From Pseudomonadota bacterium (GTDB lineage: Bacteria > Pseudomonadota > Alphaproteobacteria > Sphingomonadales > SMXR01): a stretch of DNA of 40,695 nucleotides. The notes under the pieces were generated by a model that saw only the letters and a list, made by a program, of their open reading frames with translations, did no database searches and was not told the origin of the DNA. Where the stretch lies: positions 1-40,695 of the forward strand of contig JADFIA010000019.1 of assembly GCA_022566895.1 (NCBI GenBank). The letters run 5' to 3'. Both the position numbers and the translations under genes were made by a program. Positions 1 to 8,928 of this stretch are shown piece by piece (positions within the stretch are counted from its first letter, which is position 1; each line of letters starts with the position of its first letter).

Positions 1-80
1 ATCAGCCCGCCGCCGATAACATAGGCGATGCCGACCCGGACCACATGGCGGCGCTTCAGTTCCTCGTAAAAATTACTCAT
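1..80 (-). CDS. Second TPR/TolB-like membrane protein, N-terminal fragment (cut by window edge)
   Basis: The reverse strand from 80 reads ATG and stays open to the left edge, giving 26 residues that begin MSNFYEELKRRHVVRVGIAY. This matches the N-terminus of the gene to its right (MGNLFYELKRRNIFRVAVAY), so it is the start of a tandem paralogue: a cytoplasmic ELKRR segment followed by a first membrane helix. Its ATG lies inside the last codons of the upstream gene and the two overlap by 8 bases (73-80), which suggests translational coupling. Everything after residue 26 is outside the window, so the downstream domains (TolB/FlgO-like, TPR) are inferred only from the paralogue. Confidence 0.75.
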   Translation of the reverse strand, partial: MSNFYEELKRRHVVRVGIAYVIGGGL

Positions 81-1899
81 CGCTGTCCTCGGCCACAGCC
101 TCGAGATTACGGCGGCGGACCTCGAAAAGCCGCTTCAGATCGGGCTTGTCGAAGGCCGCCCGCAGGGCCTCGTGCTGCGGCCAGTCCTCGGGCAGGCGCA
201 GCGAATGGTAGGGGTAGAAAAGGTCCGGATCGTTGCTTAGATAAGCCGTCTCGGCCCAATAGCCGGCCCGCTCCAACTGACCCAGGCGGACGGCGTAAAC
301 CATCGCCAGGTGGCTATCCCAGGGATTTTCGCTGGCCGCCGCCTCGAGCGCCCGAAAGGCCCTGAGCGCATCGTCGGTGCGGCCTTCGGCCAGCCCCAAA
401 CGCACTTCCAAGCCGGCCAGGTGGCCGGCTGTGGCCGCAGCCAAGGCGGCGAAGGCTTCGATCTCGCCGCGGGCCTCCTCGAGCTGGCCCGAATCGATCA
501 GGCTGAGGATCAGGGCGACCCGCTCGTTGGCGGTCTCCGGGCTCAGGGCGATGGCCCGCCGGGCCAGCGGCAGTGCCGCCTCGAATTCGCCGCGCAGATA
601 GTGGACCCGGGCCAGTTCCTCAAGATTGACCATGAGCAGGGGATTGAGCTTGGCCGCCTGCCCCTCCCACCTGAGCGCTTGGTCCGAATTGGCGATCAGA
701 CGATAGAAATCACCAATGAAATTGGCGATCTCGGCGTCGTTGGGGGCCAGCTCGACCGCTCTCAGATGGGCCGCCTCGGCGGCTTCGAAATCCCGGAAAT
801 ATTCGCCTTGCACCTCGCCGATCACCGAATGGGCTTCGGCGTTCGAGGGCTCGATCCGGATCGCCGTCTCGGCCGCCTCGATGGCGCGGATGGCCAGATC
901 CTCGCGGTCCAGGTCGGCCGAAGCCGAATAATAGGGGGCCAGCGCCAGGACCCGGCCGAGGGCTGAATGAGCGCGGCTGAATTCGGCATCGAGGACGATC
1001 GTCGCGGCGAACAAATGGCCGGCGTTCAAAAGATTTTTCTCGCCGCGCGCGGCCAGGAACTGGCGGCCCCTCAGGTAGAGACCGTAGGCTTCCATGCTCG
1101 TGGTGCCCACGACCTCCGGATCGCCGGCATAGGCGCCGATCCGCACTTCGAGGGCCGCCACCACGGCCTTGCCGATGTGGTCCTGGATCCTGAAAATATC
1201 GGTCAATTCGGCGTCGTAGGTCTCGGCCCAGACGTGAAAACCGTCGGCCGCGTTGATCAGCTGCACGGTTACCCGCACCCGGTTGCCGGCCTTGCGCACG
1301 CTGCCCTCGAGGATATGGGCCACACCCAGCGACCTGGCGATCTCGTCTATACCGACGTCTTGGCCCTTGAAACGGAAACTCGAGCGCCGCCCGGTGACCT
1401 TGAGATCGGCCGCCTTGGTCAGAAGATTGATGATTTCTTCGGCCACACCGTCGGCGAAATATTCCTGGTCCCCTTCGGGGCTCATATCGGTAAACGGCAG
1501 CACGGCGATGGATTGCTCGATCCGGACCGGGCGATCGCCGCTGTCACGTAAGGCTTCGAGTTGCCGCTGGCCGGCGTAATAGCCCAGCGCAAAAATCAGC
1601 GCCACCAGCGTGATGCGGTCGATCTTGCGGCCGGTCTCGGCGGTAATGCTGCTCTCGGCATCCACCTCGTAGGTCTTGGCCAATCCTTGGGGCGTAATCT
1701 CGAAAGCCCAGGCCCACAACAACAAGATTGGCATAAAGGTGACCAGAAGCGCCACCGTAAAAGGCACCGTCCAGGGGGCCAGATCGAGGGCCCCTTCGAG
1801 GCTGCCGAAGACTTGCACAACCAGCCAGCCGACGACCATATAGGCCACCGCCACCCGGAAGATATTGCGCCGCTTTAATTCGTAAAAAAGGTTGCCCAT
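73..1899 (-). CDS. Membrane-anchored TolB/FlgO-domain TPR protein
   Basis: A 608-residue protein of unknown exact role. Residues 1-15 carry the ELKRR motif. About three hydrophobic helices follow (near 12-34, 40-62 and 92-110). A TolB/FlgO-like domain then runs from about 127 to 255, beginning IAVLPFTDMSPEGDQEYFAD and containing GVAHILEGSVRKAG. The rest is alanine-rich helical repeats typical of TPRs. This architecture is common in proteins labelled adenylate cyclase-like or TPR proteins, but no cyclase catalytic domain is present here. I chose the ATG at 1899 over an in-frame start at 1947 because the family begins at MGN.FYELKRRN and the extra 16 residues look non-coding; a GGGGAGGGG stretch lies upstream. 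It overlaps a paralogue at its 3' end. Likely role: envelope-associated scaffold or sensor (inference). Confidence 0.85.
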   Translation of the reverse strand: MGNLFYELKRRNIFRVAVAYMVVGWLVVQVFGSLEGALDLAPWTVPFTVALLVTFMPILLLWAWAFEITPQGLAKTYEVDAESSITAETGRKIDRITLVALIFALGYYAGQRQLEALRDSGDRPVRIEQSIAVLPFTDMSPEGDQEYFADGVAEEIINLLTKAADLKVTGRRSSFRFKGQDVGIDEIARSLGVAHILEGSVRKAGNRVRVTVQLINAADGFHVWAETYDAELTDIFRIQDHIGKAVVAALEVRIGAYAGDPEVVGTTSMEAYGLYLRGRQFLAARGEKNLLNAGHLFAATIVLDAEFSRAHSALGRVLALAPYYSASADLDREDLAIRAIEAAETAIRIEPSNAEAHSVIGEVQGEYFRDFEAAEAAHLRAVELAPNDAEIANFIGDFYRLIANSDQALRWEGQAAKLNPLLMVNLEELARVHYLRGEFEAALPLARRAIALSPETANERVALILSLIDSGQLEEARGEIEAFAALAAATAGHLAGLEVRLGLAEGRTDDALRAFRALEAAASENPWDSHLAMVYAVRLGQLERAGYWAETAYLSNDPDLFYPYHSLRLPEDWPQHEALRAAFDKPDLKRLFEVRRRNLEAVAEDSDE

Positions 1900-1986
1900 G
1901 TCCGGCCCCTCCCCTCGCCCGTCACCTCGGGAGCAAAACTGTAGCATTTTTGCCGGGGCGGCAACAGTAAAGGGCCGGCGGGGCTG

Positions 1987-3615
1987 TCAGGCGGTTGGCA
2001 ACTCAAAATCCCGGAACTGTTCGCGCAGCTCGGTTTTCCTGATCTTGCCGGTCGCCGTATGAGGAATCTCATCGACCATGACGATGGCGTCCGGCAACCA
2101 CCATTTGGCTACCTTGCCGGCCAGAAATTCGAGAATCTCGGGCTTATCGATGGTCGCGCCGTCGGCGGCCACCAGGATCAGAAGCGGCCGCTCGTCCCAT
2201 TTGGGGTGCGGCAGGCCGATGACCGCCGCCTCGGCGACGCTGGGGTGCTCGACCGCGGCATTCTCCAACTCGATCGAGCTGATCCATTCGCCGCCCGACT
2301 TGATGACGTCCTTCGCCCGGTCGGTGATTTGCATATAGCCGTTCGGGTCGAGCGTCGCCACGTCGCCGGTATCGAACCAGCCCTGCGGGTCGAGCATATC
2401 GCCGCCCTCGTCCCTGAAATAGCGCCGGGCGACCCAAGGGCCGCGGACCATCAGATGGCCGAAGGTCTTGCCGTCCTTTGGCAGTTCCTTGCCATCGTCG
2501 TCGATCACCTTCAGCTCGACCCCCAGGGGCGGCCGGCCCTGCTTGACCTTGAGCTTTAATTGCTCGTCCCGGGACCACTGGGCGGTGACGCCGTTCAAGG
2601 TGCCAATGGTGCCGATCGGCGAGGTTTCGGTCATTCCCCAGGCGTGGCAGACCTGGACGTCGTATTCGGTCTCGAACGCTTCGATCATATTGGCCGGGGC
2701 GGCGGCGCCGCCGATGATGACGTTTTTAAGACTGTCGACTTTAAGGCCCGATTTGCGCAGGTGGTCCAATAGCCCGAGCCACAAGGTCGGCACCGCGGCG
2801 GTAATCGTCACCGCCTGGTCCTGGATCATCTGGTGGATCATTTGGCCATCGAAATTGGGGCCGTTGAGCACCAGCCGCGCGCCCAGCGCAAAGGCGAGAT
2901 AAGGAATGCCCCAGGCGTTGGCGTGAAACATCGGCACGATCGGCATGATCGTGTCCCGCGCCGTGGCGCCCAGGGTATCGGCTGCGGCGGCGCTCCAGGT
3001 ATGCAGGAAATTGCTGCGGTGCGAATATAAAACGCCTTTCGGGTTGCCGGTGGTGCCCGAGGTGTAACAAAGGCCGGCGGCCGCGTTCTCGTCCAGAACC
3101 GGCCAGCTGTAGGCGCCGTCTTCCGCTTCGAGAAGGGTCTCGTAACAGATCACATTGGTAAGGCTGGTGGCCGGCATATGGTCCGGATCGGTCATGATCA
3201 CGAAGGCTTCGATGTTCTCAAGCCGCTCGGCCAGGCCCTCGACCATGGACACAAAGCTCAGATCGAGAAACAGCAGCCGGTCCTCGGCGTGGTTGATGAT
3301 ATAGGCGATCTGCTCGCTGAACAGCTTCGGATTGACCGTGTGGGTGACCGCGCCCATGCCCGAAATGCCGTACCAGGCCTCGACGTGGCGATAGGTATTC
3401 CAGGCCAGGGTAGCCACCCGGTCACCGTGCCGGATGCCAAAACGCTCGAGGGCCTGGGCCAGCTTTTTGGACCGCATATGGCACTCGGCGAAGGTATAGC
3501 GATGGACCTCGCCCTCGACCGTGTAGGTAACGATCTCGCTGCTGCCATGGCAGCGCGCCCCATGTTCAATTATTCTTGAAATCAGAAGCGGCCAGTCCTG
3601 CATCAAGCCTTGCAT
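1987..3615 (-). CDS. Acyl-CoA ligase of the AMP-binding family (DmdB/medium-chain type)
   Basis: A 542-residue ANL-superfamily enzyme that activates a carboxylic acid with ATP to an acyl-adenylate and transfers it to CoA. The P-loop [11 protein letters not shown] is at about 184-194, the aromatic/MTE region [10 protein letters not shown] is mid-protein, the hinge region GWFDTGD and [10 protein letters not shown] follow, and the catalytic lysine lies in HTATGKIRK at about residue 524. The N-terminus [12 protein letters not shown] is typical of the group that includes methylthiopropionyl-CoA ligase (DmdB) and medium-chain acyl-CoA synthetases; the substrate cannot be told from sequence. I chose ATG 3615 rather than an in-frame start at 3660: a GGGGGAT stretch sits 5-11 bases before it, and the longer form would start inside an inverted repeat. 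It has its own promoter and stands apart from the TPR genes by 87 bases. Confidence 0.9.
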   Translation of the reverse strand: MQGLMQDWPLLISRIIEHGARCHGSSEIVTYTVEGEVHRYTFAECHMRSKKLAQALERFGIRHGDRVATLAWNTYRHVEAWYGISGMGAVTHTVNPKLFSEQIAYIINHAEDRLLFLDLSFVSMVEGLAERLENIEAFVIMTDPDHMPATSLTNVICYETLLEAEDGAYSWPVLDENAAAGLCYTSGTTGNPKGVLYSHRSNFLHTWSAAAADTLGATARDTIMPIVPMFHANAWGIPYLAFALGARLVLNGPNFDGQMIHQMIQDQAVTITAAVPTLWLGLLDHLRKSGLKVDSLKNVIIGGAAAPANMIEAFETEYDVQVCHAWGMTETSPIGTIGTLNGVTAQWSRDEQLKLKVKQGRPPLGVELKVIDDDGKELPKDGKTFGHLMVRGPWVARRYFRDEGGDMLDPQGWFDTGDVATLDPNGYMQITDRAKDVIKSGGEWISSIELENAAVEHPSVAEAAVIGLPHPKWDERPLLILVAADGATIDKPEILEFLAGKVAKWWLPDAIVMVDEIPHTATGKIRKTELREQFRDFELPTA

Positions 3616-3631
3616 GTATATCCCCCAAATT

Positions 3632-3676
3632 GCCTTTTGAGGGCGACCATCGAGCATCAACCGCCCTTTAAAAGGC
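3632..3676 (-). repeat. Long inverted repeat at the start of the acyl-CoA ligase transcript
   Basis: The left arm 3632-3645 (GCCTTTTGAGGGCG) and right arm 3662-3676 (CGCCCTTTAAAAGGC) are complementary except for one extra base in the right arm and one mismatch, with a 16-base loop. The right arm begins directly downstream of a -10 box (3678-3683), so the repeat spans the predicted transcription start and most of the leader. It could be an operator for a dimeric repressor of fatty-acid metabolism or a 5' mRNA hairpin; the sequence does not decide. No T-run follows, so it is not an intrinsic terminator. Confidence 0.6.
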
Positions 3677-3677
3677 G

Positions 3678-3705
3678 ACTATACCGGCCTTTGGGGAGAT
3701 TTCAA
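3678..3705 (-). promoter_or_regulatory. Sigma-70-type promoter of the acyl-CoA ligase gene
   Basis: On the minus strand TTGAAA (3700-3705) is followed after 16 bases by TATAGT (3678-3683), both five of six matches to consensus. The predicted start is near 3671, about 55 bases before the ATG and inside the inverted repeat. Visual match only. Confidence 0.5.
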
Positions 3706-3750
3706 TCGGACTCGGAGACCCCACCCCGGCACACAATATGTTGGGGTATT

Positions 3751-3770
3751 CCACAATCTAACCACAATCT
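3751..3770 (+). repeat. Paired CCACAATCT direct repeats upstream of eipA
   Basis: CCACAATCT occurs at 3751-3759 and again at 3762-3770, an 11-base period equal to about one helical turn. The pair lies just upstream of a candidate -35 box, a typical activator position. A related ACACAATAT lies at 3731-3739. No regulator is identified. Confidence 0.4.
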
Positions 3771-3775
3771 TTTGG

Positions 3776-3804
3776 TTGATTTCGGGTTGGGAAAGCCGCA
3801 TGAT
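3776..3804 (+). promoter_or_regulatory. Candidate promoter of eipA
   Basis: TTGATT (3776-3781), 17 bases, then CATGAT (3799-3804). The predicted start near 3811 leaves a leader of about 24 bases containing the AAGGAG ribosome site at 3822-3827. The -10 box is only a 4/6 match. Confidence 0.35.
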
Positions 3805-3834
3805 TCACTTCGCACGACCGTAAGGAGCACGTCA

Positions 3835-4422
3835 ATGATCGGATTTTCGCAGCGATTATCCGCCGGTTTGGTTGTCTTGGCCATGGCCCTTGCGGTGACC
3901 CCGGCCGCCAACAGCCAAACCGAGACCGAATTGCCAGAGGATACTTTCGATCAGGAAAGCGTTCTCGACGCGGCGACCGGTTTTTTTGGCTCCGGGGCAA
4001 AGGGCCTGGCCAAGGCAATCGAGAAAGTGTTTGCCGATAACGGCCGCCCCAACGCCTATATCTTGGGCAACGAAGGCAGCGCCGCCCTGATCATCGGCTT
4101 GCGTTACGGCAACGGCACCATGTTCCACAAGATCGAGGGCGAGCGGAAGGTCCACTGGACCGGCCCGTCGATCGGCTTCGATGCCGGGGCCAACCTGTCG
4201 AAGGTTTTCGTGCTGGTCTATAATCTTTACGACACCGACGATTTATTTCACCGCTTTCCGGCCGTCGAGGGCAGCTTTTATTGGATTGGCGGGGTCGGGG
4301 TGAACTACCAGCAAAAGGGTGATATTGTCCTGGCCCCTATGCGGGTCGGCGTAGGATTGCGGGCCGGGGTCAACCTCGGCTACATGAAATATTCCAAAAA
4401 GAAAAAGCTGCTGCCGTTCTAG
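3835..4422 (+). CDS. eipA: EipA-family envelope integrity protein (DUF1134)
   Basis: A 195-residue exported protein. The start at 3835 is preceded by TAAGGAGCA, and the protein begins with a signal peptide (basic MIGFSQR, hydrophobic [11 protein letters not shown], cleavage after ANS or nearby at about 24-27). Longer in-frame starts toward 3610 run through intergenic DNA and are not needed. The mature part matches the DUF1134 family of Alphaproteobacteria: [38 protein letters not shown], then [20 protein letters not shown] and a C-terminal glycine-rich GGVGVNYQQ segment. In Brucella the homologue EipA is a periplasmic protein needed for cell-envelope integrity; the same role here is by homology. 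The gene ends in CTAG, which it shares with the convergent cold-shock gene, and there is no room for a terminator between them. Confidence 0.9.
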   Translation: MIGFSQRLSAGLVVLAMALAVTPAANSQTETELPEDTFDQESVLDAATGFFGSGAKGLAKAIEKVFADNGRPNAYILGNEGSAALIIGLRYGNGTMFHKIEGERKVHWTGPSIGFDAGANLSKVFVLVYNLYDTDDLFHRFPAVEGSFYWIGGVGVNYQQKGDIVLAPMRVGVGLRAGVNLGYMKYSKKKKLLPF

Positions 4423-4640
4423 TCGCTCTGGTGGTCGATCAGGCGCAGACCCTCGGCCAGCACCCGGCCGTCCCCCAGTTGATGCACTTCGTATTCGAGA
4501 CGCTGATCCTGTTCGAGCGAGTGCAGGTCGATCTTACGGAGCGCCGAGATATGCACGAAGATATCCTTTTGTCCGTCGTCCGGACGGATAAAGCCGTAGC
4601 CCTTCGTCGGATTGAACCATTTGACATTGCCAAGAGCCAT
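4419..4640 (-). CDS. Cold-shock domain protein (CspA family)
   Basis: A 73-residue single cold-shock domain. RNP1 is KGYGFIR and RNP2 is DIFVHIS, both intact, after the usual start [10 protein letters not shown]. Such proteins bind single-stranded nucleic acid and melt mRNA structure. Start 4640 is preceded by AAAGGATG on the minus strand, better than the start 9 bases upstream. The C-terminal tail [13 protein letters not shown] is a little longer than in short Csp proteins. The 79-base leader region contains a GC-rich hairpin (arms GGCGC/GCGCC) just before the ribosome site, which could help temperature or structural control. The last codons overlap the end of eipA on the other strand by four bases. 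Confidence 0.92.
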   Translation of the reverse strand: MALGNVKWFNPTKGYGFIRPDDGQKDIFVHISALRKIDLHSLEQDQRLEYEVHQLGDGRVLAEGLRLIDHQSD

Positions 4641-4719
4641 TAACCGCATCCTTTTTTGGGCGCCCCGGCGCGCCTCACCTTAGTCCGATCCGGAATATAG
4701 GGCAATCGGCCCGGCGGCC

Positions 4720-5139
4720 TTAAAAGAGGATTAAGTCCAGCCCCACCGGGCCCTTTTCCTCGGCCCGGCGGAAGGCGGCGCTTTCGACCGCTCCCTCCTT
4801 GGCCTGGAGCGCCAGCACCAGCCACACCCACGCCTCCGGGGCCGGCGATTGGAGATCGGCTGGCGACATCTCCGCCCGACCGCCCGGGTGCGAGTGAAAA
4901 AGTCCGACGATGCCGAAGCGCGAGCCGCGCAATTGGCGCTGCAATTTCAAATGCATGGCCGGGTCTAGGGTAAAGTGGCGCCCCGGGTCGGCGGCCCGGT
5001 TGGGGCTTAAGGCAAAGCAATCGATATGGACCGCCTGGTCGTCCTGGTGGCCGATCAAAAAGCCGCAGGTCTCGTTTGGATAGGCGCGCCTGGCCGCCGC
5101 TTCGAGATGTCCGAGCACCTGGCGGGCCAGTCTGATCAT
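4720..5139 (-). CDS. JAMM/MPN metallopeptidase, M67 family
   Basis: A 139-residue zinc isopeptidase-like protein. It has the full JAMM signature: glutamate E23 in NETCG and H82-S-H84-P with S92 and D95 in the HSHPGGRAEMSPAD stretch. Bacterial M67 enzymes cleave small ubiquitin-like sulfur carriers or C-terminal adducts, often in sulfur transfer for cysteine, thiamine or molybdopterin synthesis. No ThiF/MoeB or ThiS/CysO partner gene is next to it, so the substrate is unknown. Its ATG overlaps the stop of the upstream membrane-protein gene (ATGA, 5136-5139), so the two form one transcript and are probably translationally coupled. Confidence 0.88.
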   Translation of the reverse strand: MIRLARQVLGHLEAAARRAYPNETCGFLIGHQDDQAVHIDCFALSPNRAADPGRHFTLDPAMHLKLQRQLRGSRFGIVGLFHSHPGGRAEMSPADLQSPAPEAWVWLVLALQAKEGAVESAAFRRAEEKGPVGLDLILF

Positions 5140-5525
5140 GGGCTTTTAAGCCTCACCCGGCTGACCACCTTGCCGCTGCTCAGATCGACGATCCAAATCT
5201 CGGTGCCGGCGGCGCCTTGGAGCCTGATGGCCAGCCGCGCGCCGTCGAGGTCGTGCCCGGTAATCTGGCTGCCCTCGGGCAGCGACAGTTCAATCTCGCT
5301 CAGCAGTTTTGCCATCTCCGGGTTGGCAATCGCCGCCGAGCCCATCCCTGCGGCTTCGGGCGGATCCGAACCGGACAGCCGGTAAACGATCGTGACGACC
5401 ATCACCGCAAAGCCCAGAACCAAGAGGATACCAAGAAATATGACGATGAATTTGAGTATGCTATAGCTGGCCGTCGGGGCCTGGGAATCCCTCCGGGGGC
5501 TTGACGGATGATCGGATGGCGACAT
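5136..5525 (-). CDS. Small single-pass membrane protein (DUF6476-like, tentative)
   Basis: 129 residues: a polar proline/serine-rich N-terminus of about 30 residues, one strong membrane helix at about 33-58 (FIVIFLGILLVLGFAVMVVT), then a soluble C-terminal domain of about 70 residues with LSLPEGSQITGHDLDGARLA and a final IWIVDLSSGKVVSRVRL. It resembles small alphaproteobacterial proteins of unknown function (DUF6476-like by recall). The C-terminal part is probably periplasmic. Start 5525 was chosen because AAAGGG lies about 10 bases before it and the longer in-frame version would run antisense through rluD. Its start codon overlaps the start codon of the divergent rluD. Confidence 0.75.
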   Translation of the reverse strand: MSPSDHPSSPRRDSQAPTASYSILKFIVIFLGILLVLGFAVMVVTIVYRLSGSDPPEAAGMGSAAIANPEMAKLLSEIELSLPEGSQITGHDLDGARLAIRLQGAAGTEIWIVDLSSGKVVSRVRLKSP

Positions 5526-6546
5526 GGCGAATGACCCTTTACATGCTTCGGGATCGCGGATCAGGGTTGTGGTGGCCCCGGAACGCTCCGGCCAACGGCT
5601 CGATCGCTTTCTGGCCGCCGAATGTCCCGATCTTTCCCGCTCGCGCCTCAAGGCGCTGTTGCTCGAGGGGCTCATCGACGGCCCGGACGGCAACGGCGGC
5701 GCGGCCACGATAACCGACCCCGCATACCGGGTCAAACCCGGCCAGAGCTTTGAAATCCGCCTGCCTCCGGCGGCCGAGCCGGTGCCAAAGCCCGAGGATA
5801 TCCCCCTGCAGGTGATCTATGAGGACGCCGATCTGATCGTCATCGACAAAGCGGCCGGCCTGGTCGTCCATCCCGGGGCCGGCCACCCCGCGGGAACCCT
5901 GGTCAACGCGCTGCTGTATCATTGCCAAGGCAGCCTGTCGGGCATCGGCGGCGTCAAGCGGCCCGGCATCGTGCACCGGTTGGACAAGGATACAAGCGGC
6001 CTGATGGTGTGCGCCAAAAACGATAAGGCGCACCAGGAGCTGAGCCGGCAGTTCGAAGCCCGCAGCGTCGGCCGGCTCTATCTGGCCCTGGTCAAGGGGC
6101 GACCGCAACCGGCCGCCGGCCGCATCGAGGCGGCGATCGGCCGCCACCGCCGAGCCCGCAAAAAAATGGCGGTGCTCGAATCGGGCGGCAAGCCGGCGGT
6201 GAGCCGGTACAAGACGCTGGAGATTTTTTATATGGCCGGCCAACCTCTGGCCAGCCTGGTCGAATGCCGGCTCGAGACCGGGCGCACCCACCAGGTGCGG
6301 GTTCATATGGCCCATCTCGGGCATCCTTTGTTGGCGGATAGCACGTACGGGCGCAGCGGCGGCGCCCTGGCCAAGGCGCCGCCGATGGTCCGGCAAGCGC
6401 TCGATGATCTGGGCCGGCAGGCCCTGCACGCGGCCGAACTGGGCTTTCAACATCCCGTGACCCGGCAAGACTTTCATTTCACAAGCGCCCCGCCGGATGA
6501 TATGCAACGCCTCCTGGATTCGCTGCGCATGTCGTCACCGGGCTAG
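5524..6546 (+). CDS. rluD: Ribosomal large-subunit pseudouridine synthase, RluA/RluD family
   Basis: A 340-residue enzyme that isomerises uridine to pseudouridine in 23S rRNA; RluD acts on helix 69. An N-terminal S4 RNA-binding domain (about 18-80, QRLDRFLAAECPDLSRSRLK) precedes the catalytic domain. The catalytic aspartate is D154 in HRLDKDTSGLMV, and the conserved LETGRTHQVRVH and HPLLADSTYG motifs follow. Length is normal. Assignment to RluD rather than RluC or RluA is by overall length, S4 domain and position before rpoH. The start at 5524 shares bases with the start of the minus-strand membrane protein and no good ribosome site is visible; a short leader or alternative start a few codons in is possible. 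Confidence 0.9.
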   Translation: MANDPLHASGSRIRVVVAPERSGQRLDRFLAAECPDLSRSRLKALLLEGLIDGPDGNGGAATITDPAYRVKPGQSFEIRLPPAAEPVPKPEDIPLQVIYEDADLIVIDKAAGLVVHPGAGHPAGTLVNALLYHCQGSLSGIGGVKRPGIVHRLDKDTSGLMVCAKNDKAHQELSRQFEARSVGRLYLALVKGRPQPAAGRIEAAIGRHRRARKKMAVLESGGKPAVSRYKTLEIFYMAGQPLASLVECRLETGRTHQVRVHMAHLGHPLLADSTYGRSGGALAKAPPMVRQALDDLGRQALHAAELGFQHPVTRQDFHFTSAPPDDMQRLLDSLRMSSPG

Positions 6547-6576
6547 AAGCCGATTTAGATTTATGTGCCGCTTAGA

Positions 6577-6606
6577 TTGACTTTCCGCAAGCGGATTCGG
6601 TATTAT
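6577..6606 (+). promoter_or_regulatory. Promoter of rpoH
   Basis: TTGACT (6577-6582), 18 bases, TATTAT (6601-6606). The -35 is 5/6 and the -10 is 5/6. The predicted start, near 6613, lies in the middle of a perfect palindrome. A second consensus TATAAT is present at 6617-6622 inside the right arm but has no good -35 at normal spacing. Confidence 0.55.
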
Positions 6607-6623
6607 ATCGTTTCGATATAATA
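6601..6623 (+). repeat. Perfect 10-bp palindrome over the rpoH -10 box
   Basis: TATTATATCG (6601-6610), three T bases, then CGATATAATA (6614-6623): a perfect inverted repeat with 10-base arms. It covers the -10 element and predicted start of rpoH, the position of a repressor operator. A run of seven A bases follows. It is AT-rich and lacks a downstream T-run on either strand, so it is unlikely to be a terminator. Confidence 0.65.
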
Positions 6624-6676
6624 AAAAAAGTTCGCGCGGCGCCCCCGGCCAGCGTCAGAACTAGAGGAGCGTTAAC

Positions 6677-7582
6677 ATGGCAACCGGTACAGCCCTCCCC
6701 TCTCTGGCCCTCGACGGCAGCCTGAGCCATTATTTGCGGGAAATTCGCAAGTTCCCGCTTTTGGAGCCCGATGAGGAATATATGTTGGCCAAGGCCTGGG
6801 TCGAGCACGACGACCGCGAGGCGGCCCACAAGCTGGTGACCAGCCATCTGCGGCTGGTGGCCAAGATCGCCATGGGTTACCGGGGCTACGGCCTGCCGGT
6901 GGCCGAGCTCGTCTCGGAGGGGAACGTGGGCATGATGCAGGCGGTCAAACGCTTTGACCCCGAACGGGGCTTCCGGCTTGCGACCTACGCCATGTGGTGG
7001 ATCCGGGCTTCGATCCAGGAATATATTCTGCGTTCCTGGTCCTTGGTGAAAATCGGCACCACGGCGGCCCAAAAGAAACTGTTTTTTAATCTGCGGCGCT
7101 CCAAGGCCAAGCTGCAGGCCTTCGAAGAAGGTGATCTGAAGCCCGATCACGTGGCTCATATCGCCAAGCAATTGGGCGTGCCGGAACAGGAAGTGATCAA
7201 CATGAACCGGCGCCTGGCGGCCCAGGATCACTCGTTGAACGCGCCGATGAAGATGGAGGGCGGCGGTGAATGGCAGGACTGGCTGGTCGACGACACGCCG
7301 GACCAGGAAACCCTGGTCGCCAACGCCGAGGAGCTGGACTATCGCCGCGGTCTGATGGCCGAGGCCATGAAGGTCTTGAAGGAACGCGAAAAACATATCC
7401 TCACGGAACGCCGGCTCAAGGAGTCGCCGTCGACGCTTGAGGAGCTGAGCCATGTCTACGGCATCAGTCGCGAACGCGTGCGCCAGATCGAAGTGCGGGC
7501 CTTCGAAAAGCTGCAAAAAGCGATGCGCAACCGCGAGACCGAGGACCGGCTGGCCGCCCAGGCCAAACTCGAGGCCTACTAA
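6677..7582 (+). CDS. rpoH: RNA polymerase sigma-32-type factor RpoH
   Basis: A 301-residue group-2/3 sigma factor for the heat-shock regulon. Region 2 contains LVTSHLRLVAKIAMGYRGYG and RGFRLATYAMWWIRASIQEY. The RpoH-box-like stretch QKKLFFNLRRSK, diagnostic for RpoH and linked to chaperone/FtsH control, lies at about 137-148. Region 4 has STLEELSHVYGISRERVRQI. GAGGAG at 6664-6669 lies 7 bases before the ATG. Its presumed protease regulator FtsH is encoded about 8 kb away in this window. Length and motifs are normal for alphaproteobacterial RpoH. Confidence 0.96.
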   Translation: MATGTALPSLALDGSLSHYLREIRKFPLLEPDEEYMLAKAWVEHDDREAAHKLVTSHLRLVAKIAMGYRGYGLPVAELVSEGNVGMMQAVKRFDPERGFRLATYAMWWIRASIQEYILRSWSLVKIGTTAAQKKLFFNLRRSKAKLQAFEEGDLKPDHVAHIAKQLGVPEQEVINMNRRLAAQDHSLNAPMKMEGGGEWQDWLVDDTPDQETLVANAEELDYRRGLMAEAMKVLKEREKHILTERRLKESPSTLEELSHVYGISRERVRQIEVRAFEKLQKAMRNRETEDRLAAQAKLEAY

Positions 7583-7616
7583 CCGGCCGGCTCAAGTCCG
7601 ATGAATTCCTGAAATC

Positions 7617-8915
<1,299 letters not shown>

Positions 8916-8928
8916 CTAGCTGGCACGA

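Noticed and set aside
1950-1964. TTGCCG/CGGCAA inverted repeat between the acyl-CoA ligase and TPR genes as a terminator
   Set aside because: The T-run lies on the wrong side for the minus-strand genes, and the stem is only six bases.
7583-7616. Terminator between convergent rpoH and purA
   Set aside because: The 34-base gap has only a short CCGGCCGG palindrome and no T-run.
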